DNA of 9,546 bases, taken from assembly GCA_947442115.1 (NCBI GenBank), contig CANEVK010000088.1, forward strand, positions 1-9,546, written 5' to 3'. The notes under the pieces are model-generated. The model was not told where the DNA came from. It worked only from the letters and a program-made list of their open reading frames with translations, and did not search any database. A program made the translations under genes and the position numbers. This document shows positions 5,350 through 9,546 of the stretch, piece by piece (within the stretch, counting starts at the first letter, position 1; every line of letters starts with the position of its first letter). The DNA comes from Bacteriovoracaceae bacterium (GTDB lineage Bacteria > Bdellovibrionota > Bacteriovoracia > Bacteriovoracales > Bacteriovoracaceae).

Positions 5350-8211
5350 TTATTCCTTAGAATTCATATCCATCATCAATCCGCTGACAGCAGATGAGGA
5401 TGGATGCTCAATATTTTGCACGCCCGCAAACATTTTGTAGGATGGGCTTAAGAGAAGCTTATTACTGACTAACAATCTCGTTTTCTTTCTAAAATCTTGA
5501 GACGACTTTTCAAAGGCTGAAGCAACTTGAATCATAGCCGCCTGAAAATCTTTTAAAGTTTCAGAATTCATACCTGCAGGTCTGATAGTTTTAACTTTTT
5601 TAGCAATATTAGTATAAAGATTCACGAAAACCAAAGCACTAGAGATAGAAACTTCTTGGATCTCAGATGAAAGTAAATGCTCATACTTTGAACGAAATTT
5701 CTGTATGAGCAATAGATAGCTACTTAAATCCTGATTAAAGATAGCAGAATTAAATTCACCATCTCTTAATAAAACAAAATCTGTTAAATTATGAGATTCG
5801 AAACGAGCAGAGTCAAATATCTTTATGTCCTCTAACCAAGTATGAGTTCCTGGTGCATTTATCCAAGCAACTTCTTGTAAAATATTTTCTTTTAAATGAG
5901 ATTGAGTTTCATTCCAAAAAGATCTTTTTAAGAAATGTGCGTAACGCTCTTTTAAAGCATCAACCGGATACTTATGCACAAATGATTTCATATTTTTAAA
6001 GTCATATTTTTTTTCAAAAACGTTAAAAACTTGGATAAGGGCATTCTCCTTAAGCAAGGGTTGAGTAGTACAAAGTGAAAAACTGTCAACAATTTCAATG
6101 GCATCTTTTGGATGATTCTGCACGAGAGCGGTGGCAATGGATATCTCATAAAATCTATCTTCAATTTTATCTTTTATCGGACAAAACTCTTTTAAATAGA
6201 AAGAAGCGAGCTTAAAAGAAGCTTTAAAATCTTGAAGAAAATAAAATCTTTCAGCGATGCTTGCCATTTCTTCTCTTTTATTTAATCGGTCTTCCTTAGA
6301 CATAATGTTGAATGATTTTATTTGCCAGTCATAGGCCAAGTCGGTTTGAGCGAGCTCAAGTTGGATAAGGGAGGCAAAATAGGCTGAAAGAGATTTGATT
6401 TTATTAGTATAAAGATCATTTTTATAAATTGACTCAAACCCCTCAGCGGCTTCCAACTTTCGCCCGGCCTTAGCTAAGCCCTGATATTCAAGAAAAAGCA
6501 TATTCCCCAAGGTTACTTCAGTTTGCTCAATGAGTGAGTCAGGGAAACCAAGAAAACCTTTTTTAAACTCATGAATCCAGTAAGCAATCTTCTTTGTATC
6601 CTTACGATCAATTAAATCATCAATCAGTTTAGTCATAAGTCCTTGCTGACTTTTTAAATCTTGGGGAAAAGAGGTTTCATATTTTTTAAGAACTTCAGCG
6701 CCTTTAAGGTCAAGCTTGAGTTCTCGATAAATTTCAAAGAGCTTGGGATAAATTTTTAAAGTCGTCTCGTGCCTTGGAAGAAATTCAATGTGCTCATTAT
6801 AAGCAAGGATTAAAAACTCCCTATTCTTATCTTTTGGTATTTCCTCTGAAGCTGTTAAAGCAAGGAATGAATGGAGAATTTTCTGACGTAATTGTGTCTG
6901 GCCAGTCGTTTTAGACGTTTTTAAAGCAATGGAATAAGCTTCTCCGGCCAATAAAAAATTACGAACAGCAAAATGGGTCTCACCTTGAAAGTATTGATAG
7001 TCTGCTGTACGGATAGGATCGATTGAAATAAGCTGATTAAATAGATTCAAAATAAGATTTAATTCTTTCTGATTAAAACTTCCCCCATCCTCTTTAATAT
7101 CTTTAGAAACCTTTGTTTGAAGGAAACTGGCCAAAGAGCTCAATTTCTCAATTGTTTCTTGAAGAAATTTGATTTCACCACTTTTTTTAGATTTTAAAGA
7201 AAGATAAAAACTAACAAGTTGGTTCGACGTTTCATTAAACTCAGCAAAAAGACCATAATGCCTATAATAATCCAAAAAAGCATGAAAGACATCTTCTTGG
7301 TAATGTGTGATTTTTTTGCCCGAGACAAGTTCTTGGGCGGTATTTAAAATTTTAAGAGTCTCACTGCGATGACCTTTATCAGAAGTTTTTTTAGCTAAAT
7401 TCAAAAGATGGTCCAGTGGCTCTTTTTCGTTATTTACATAAAAAGCGAGCCCCTCAAGTGGTTTTCCAGAATAGACATAAAAAGGCCCAATATTTTCTAG
7501 CGCCTGTTCTCGTACGCTAACATATTTAGAATTTTTAGATAATTTATAGGCGTGGTTAATGGAAAGAATCGCTCGATCAAAATTTTTTGATTTTAAATAA
7601 CACCAGGCCAAATTCAAATAATGCTTTGGTAACCAATCATCCTGTTCATTTTGAATAATTTTTTCGTAATAATGGACTGCAAGTTCATACTCTTTTTCAT
7701 TATAATAATATTCGGAGATCGCCGTTTCAGCATGGTGTAAGACAGGATGCTTTTTACCCTTTAACAGTTTCATGACTTCCAGTAAATAAGTCTCAGTAAT
7801 GTGATCCTTACCGAAATCCCTTGAATTGAGGGACATCGTCAAAAGTATCTCAGCTCTCAATAAAGCTGACGGTTTATCAGTGAGTATCTTTAAACCAAAG
7901 GCTTTCGTTTTATCATACAGATTTCTTGTTTCAGTAAAAAAACTCTCCTTGCTCGCTCCACCTTGACTTGATTGGGAAGAACCCAAAAAATCTTTATTGT
8001 TTTTTTCGTGAATCAGCTTTAGCTTTTCAGAATATAAGGTTAATAATCTGTAATTTAATTCTGGACTTCTTTTCGTTGCATTTTCAATAATCCTCGTTTC
8101 ATGCTGAACTAAATTCATAAGTTCTTGCCAGCGGGATCCCTTTGCGAATGCAAAGGAATGACCGACAGACAAGAAAAACAATAAAGTGAATTGAAAATAA
8201 AAGCGTTCCAT
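5350..8211 (-). CDS. Large exported TPR-type repeat protein (GltD/AgmU-like)
   Basis: This 953-residue protein starts with a signal peptide (hydrophobic residues about 6-22, likely cleaved after AFA at 21-23), so the mature protein should be periplasmic or envelope-associated. No further membrane helix is evident. The rest is almost all helical hairpins. The clearest TPR units are near 160-193 (YYYNEKEYELAVHYYEKII), 195-228 (LAWCYLKSKNFDRAILSINH) and 405-438; much of 450-920 looks like degenerate helical repeats. There is no catalytic motif. Its size and position match GltD/AgmU, a large TPR protein of the myxobacterial gliding complex. The start lies four bases after the upstream ExbD-type gene. 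There is no good Shine-Dalgarno at the normal distance (AAAGGG is too far), so translation probably depends on coupling. Export and repeat architecture are well supported; the specific family is inferred. Confidence 0.82.
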   Translation of the reverse strand: MERFYFQFTLLFFLSVGHSFAFAKGSRWQELMNLVQHETRIIENATKRSPELNYRLLTLYSEKLKLIHEKNNKDFLGSSQSSQGGASKESFFTETRNLYDKTKAFGLKILTDKPSALLRAEILLTMSLNSRDFGKDHITETYLLEVMKLLKGKKHPVLHHAETAISEYYYNEKEYELAVHYYEKIIQNEQDDWLPKHYLNLAWCYLKSKNFDRAILSINHAYKLSKNSKYVSVREQALENIGPFYVYSGKPLEGLAFYVNNEKEPLDHLLNLAKKTSDKGHRSETLKILNTAQELVSGKKITHYQEDVFHAFLDYYRHYGLFAEFNETSNQLVSFYLSLKSKKSGEIKFLQETIEKLSSLASFLQTKVSKDIKEDGGSFNQKELNLILNLFNQLISIDPIRTADYQYFQGETHFAVRNFLLAGEAYSIALKTSKTTGQTQLRQKILHSFLALTASEEIPKDKNREFLILAYNEHIEFLPRHETTLKIYPKLFEIYRELKLDLKGAEVLKKYETSFPQDLKSQQGLMTKLIDDLIDRKDTKKIAYWIHEFKKGFLGFPDSLIEQTEVTLGNMLFLEYQGLAKAGRKLEAAEGFESIYKNDLYTNKIKSLSAYFASLIQLELAQTDLAYDWQIKSFNIMSKEDRLNKREEMASIAERFYFLQDFKASFKLASFYLKEFCPIKDKIEDRFYEISIATALVQNHPKDAIEIVDSFSLCTTQPLLKENALIQVFNVFEKKYDFKNMKSFVHKYPVDALKERYAHFLKRSFWNETQSHLKENILQEVAWINAPGTHTWLEDIKIFDSARFESHNLTDFVLLRDGEFNSAIFNQDLSSYLLLIQKFRSKYEHLLSSEIQEVSISSALVFVNLYTNIAKKVKTIRPAGMNSETLKDFQAAMIQVASAFEKSSQDFRKKTRLLVSNKLLLSPSYKMFAGVQNIEHPSSSAVSGLMMDMNSKE

Positions 8212-8215
8212 ATCT

Positions 8216-8683
8216 TTAGTAATTCCCTTTCACGATGAATTTAAATTGAGAGCATCCAGCAAGTGCAGAATCATTCATAATTCTTTGCACATACTGGTAA
8301 TCCATTTCTTTATCAAAAACGAGATTAACAAGCTCATTTGGCTGACTTGTTTTGGCATTCTTCTGAGCATGAAATTTTTCTTTCTCTTCTTTGAGTTTTT
8401 GAGTTAATACAGCCATAGACCCCGATGCAGGAATCCTTCCGATGGATTTGTTATTCAAGAAAACCATTGCTTCCTTGTTCACTTGAATAACAGGCGCAAA
8501 TCGAGTCATGTGCTGAGATTCTGACTCCGCCATCTCTAATCCTTGAGTCAGATCCAGTTTTAGATCGGAGGCATTATAACTCTTGAGTAAAAAAACTAGT
8601 AAAATGGTAAGGATATCTAAAAGAGATGTGATATCCACATCAATTCCTTCTCTGATTCGCTTACGTTGAAATTTCTTTTTCAT
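8216..8683 (-). CDS. ExbD/TolR-type motor subunit (second copy; AglQ/AglS-like)
   Basis: This 155-residue protein has the ExbD/TolR layout: a short basic cytoplasmic N terminus (KKKFQRKRIREG), one transmembrane helix (about 18-35) and a periplasmic domain. Asp23 in DITSLLDILTILLVF is the conserved residue that carries protons in ExbD/TolR/MotB motors, so it should be active in coupling proton flow to movement of the periplasmic domain. The helix motif DITSLLD differs from the more usual LVPILD of the neighbouring copy, so the two are not recent duplicates. Its start codon overlaps the stop of the upstream ExbD-type gene in a TAATG junction, with AGGAG eight bases before the ATG. Myxococcus AglQ and AglS are likewise two different TolR-like proteins working with one AglR; I cannot say which one this corresponds to. 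Confidence 0.9.
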   Translation of the reverse strand: MKKKFQRKRIREGIDVDITSLLDILTILLVFLLKSYNASDLKLDLTQGLEMAESESQHMTRFAPVIQVNKEAMVFLNNKSIGRIPASGSMAVLTQKLKEEKEKFHAQKNAKTSQPNELVNLVFDKEMDYQYVQRIMNDSALAGCSQFKFIVKGNY

Positions 8684-9144
8684 TAGCGAACTCCTGTATG
8701 GTCGAAGACAATTTGTTCAAAAAGCTTTCCTTGATTTTTTTGAGAAATTTGAGTGCTATCTATCACAGCAATCAATTCCTTGAATGGAACCCGAGGGTGA
8801 GATCTAAGTATCATTGTATTCTCATCTGGATTCATTCTCTTTAGCTCCGTGAGGTATTCCTTAATCTGTGCTTTTTGATCCGTGGTAAATGTTTTTGATG
8901 AAATTTTCTTCAATCCCGTTTTGATCACCACCTGCTCCTTGGTGATTTCTAATGTTAGATTAAGGGGATCCTTCTCCTTATTCTTTTCATTAGAATCCTT
9001 GATCATTGGTAAAGAAGATCCAATTTCATAAACATCCACAAACTGTGCTGACATAAGAAGAAAAAAGATAAATATGAAAACTGAATCGAGTATCGGAACT
9101 AGATTAAGTTTTTCAGGACGCTTCATTTTTCTTCCAACTTTCAT
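8683..9144 (-). CDS. ExbD/TolR-type motor subunit (first copy; AglQ/AglS-like)
   Basis: A 153-residue ExbD/TolR family protein. After a basic N terminus, the motif LNLVPILDSVFIFIFFLL forms the single transmembrane helix, with the proton-carrying Asp at residue 20. The rest (about 36-153) is a periplasmic domain, with SHPRVPFKELIAVID resembling the late ExbD/TolR region that precedes the final helix and strand. The upstream ATG is preferred over Met7 because AAGGA lies seven bases before it. It follows the MotA/TolQ/ExbB-type gene by 15 bases and overlaps the next ExbD-type gene by one base, so the three should be made together as an inner-membrane stator complex. Confidence 0.92.
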   Translation of the reverse strand: MKVGRKMKRPEKLNLVPILDSVFIFIFFLLMSAQFVDVYEIGSSLPMIKDSNEKNKEKDPLNLTLEITKEQVVIKTGLKKISSKTFTTDQKAQIKEYLTELKRMNPDENTMILRSHPRVPFKELIAVIDSTQISQKNQGKLFEQIVFDHTGVR

Positions 9145-9159
9145 AAATTCTTCCTTGAA

Positions 9160-9546
9160 TTAAGCTGCTTTATCTGTTGAATGATTCACTTTTCTTGTCC
9201 CCAGTAGATCCAGTAACTTGACAGAGTTTTCTTCGATTTCCTGGATCATTTTTTCACCTTTGGCCATGAGATAGGAGTGAACGACCATAAGAGAAATGGC
9301 AGAGATCAAACCAAGTGCCGTCGTATTCATGGCAACAGCAATCCCCTCTGCTAGCAGCTGGGCTTTTTGAGAAGCTTCGGCCTGGGCAACCGCCGCAAAA
9401 GATTGAATAAGGCCTTGAATTGTTCCAAGCAAACCAAGCAGTGTAGAGAGGTTGGCACAAAGGGCGAGGTAAGAGAGTCTCTTTTCAATCAGTGGAACAG
9501 CTTCAAGAATACTCGCCTCAAGTGCATCCTGAATCTGCTCTTTTGA
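9160..9546 (-). CDS. MotA/TolQ/ExbB-type proton channel subunit, C-terminal part; 5' end outside window (AglR-like)
   Basis: The frame is open from the window edge to the stop at 9160, giving the last 128 residues of a MotA/TolQ/ExbB family protein. Family members are usually about 200-250 residues, so roughly half is missing. Two transmembrane segments are visible: about 29-52, containing LLGLLGTIQGLIQSF (the family's G-L-x-G-T-x-x-G-x-I-x-x-F signature), and about 68-94, containing AVAMNTTALGLISAI, whose Thr pair lies where family members have a pore-lining Thr. They match the second and third helices that surround the ExbD/TolR helix in these motors. The short C terminus is cytoplasmic. 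A TTG at 9432 lies in mid-signature and is not the true start. Followed by two ExbD-type genes and the TPR/adaptor genes, it is most like AglR of the gliding motor, but TolQ/ExbB-type function in another system is possible. Confidence 0.92.
   Translation of the reverse strand, partial: SKEQIQDALEASILEAVPLIEKRLSYLALCANLSTLLGLLGTIQGLIQSFAAVAQAEASQKAQLLAEGIAVAMNTTALGLISAISLMVVHSYLMAKGEKMIQEIEENSVKLLDLLGTRKVNHSTDKAA

Noticed and set aside
9160..9432. TTG at 9432 as the start of a 90-residue protein
   Set aside because: The frame continues upstream to the window edge with family-consistent sequence, and the TTG falls inside the conserved GLLGTIQG motif; the gene is a partial one.
2786..9546. Classical TonB-ExbB-ExbD uptake system or Tol-Pal system
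   Set aside because: There is no TonB-dependent receptor, TolA, TolB or Pal. The adaptor has FHA and AgmX/PglI-type domains, and two ExbD-type genes with TPR proteins fit the gliding-type cluster better.

Overview
This is an AT-rich window whose genes are nearly all on the minus strand. It looks like low-GC bacterial DNA from the Bdellovibrionota, probably a Bacteriovorax/Halobacteriovorax-like predator. That placement is an inference. It rests on eukaryote-type class Ia ribonucleotide reductase genes lying next to a cluster resembling the Agl/Glt gliding motor of Myxococcus and Bdellovibrio, together with low GC. No rRNA, tRNA, CRISPR array or mobile element was seen.

Region 1 (1-2411) holds an nrdB-nrdA operon on the minus strand. 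nrdB (330 aa) is complete and nrdA (first 351 residues) runs off the left edge. Both proteins are unusually close to the animal RRM2 and RRM1 subunits, and every catalytic or allosteric residue that can be checked in the window is present. The 334-base region upstream of nrdB contains two NrdR-box-like sequences exactly 32 bases apart, overlapping a possible promoter. This suggests classical bacterial control of a eukaryote-like enzyme.

Region 2 (2412-2780) is one small plus-strand gene of unknown function with a lysine-rich tail. It converges on the end of the next operon with only five bases between them.

Region 3 (9546 down to 2786) is a tightly packed six-gene minus-strand operon. In transcription order it encodes: a MotA/TolQ/ExbB-type channel subunit (5' end off the window), two different ExbD/TolR-type subunits, a large exported TPR-type repeat protein (953 aa), a TPR lipoprotein (271 aa), and a 580-aa membrane-spanning protein. 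The last has cytoplasmic FHA-like domains, one transmembrane helix, a periplasmic linker and an AgmX/PglI-type C-terminal domain. Junctions are 15, -1, 4, 2 and 3 bases, so the genes are almost certainly cotranscribed and partly translationally coupled.

The order matches an AglRQS-like proton motor followed by GltD-, GltE- and GltG-like envelope parts. The likely arrangement is a proton-driven inner-membrane motor that works on a trans-envelope adaptor linked to periplasmic and outer-membrane TPR proteins. Gliding motility is the best guess; another TonB/Tol-like envelope force-transduction role cannot be excluded. The most notable detail is the adaptor: its first FHA domain lacks the usual phosphothreonine-contacting Arg and Asn, and a second, more degenerate FHA-like domain appears to follow.
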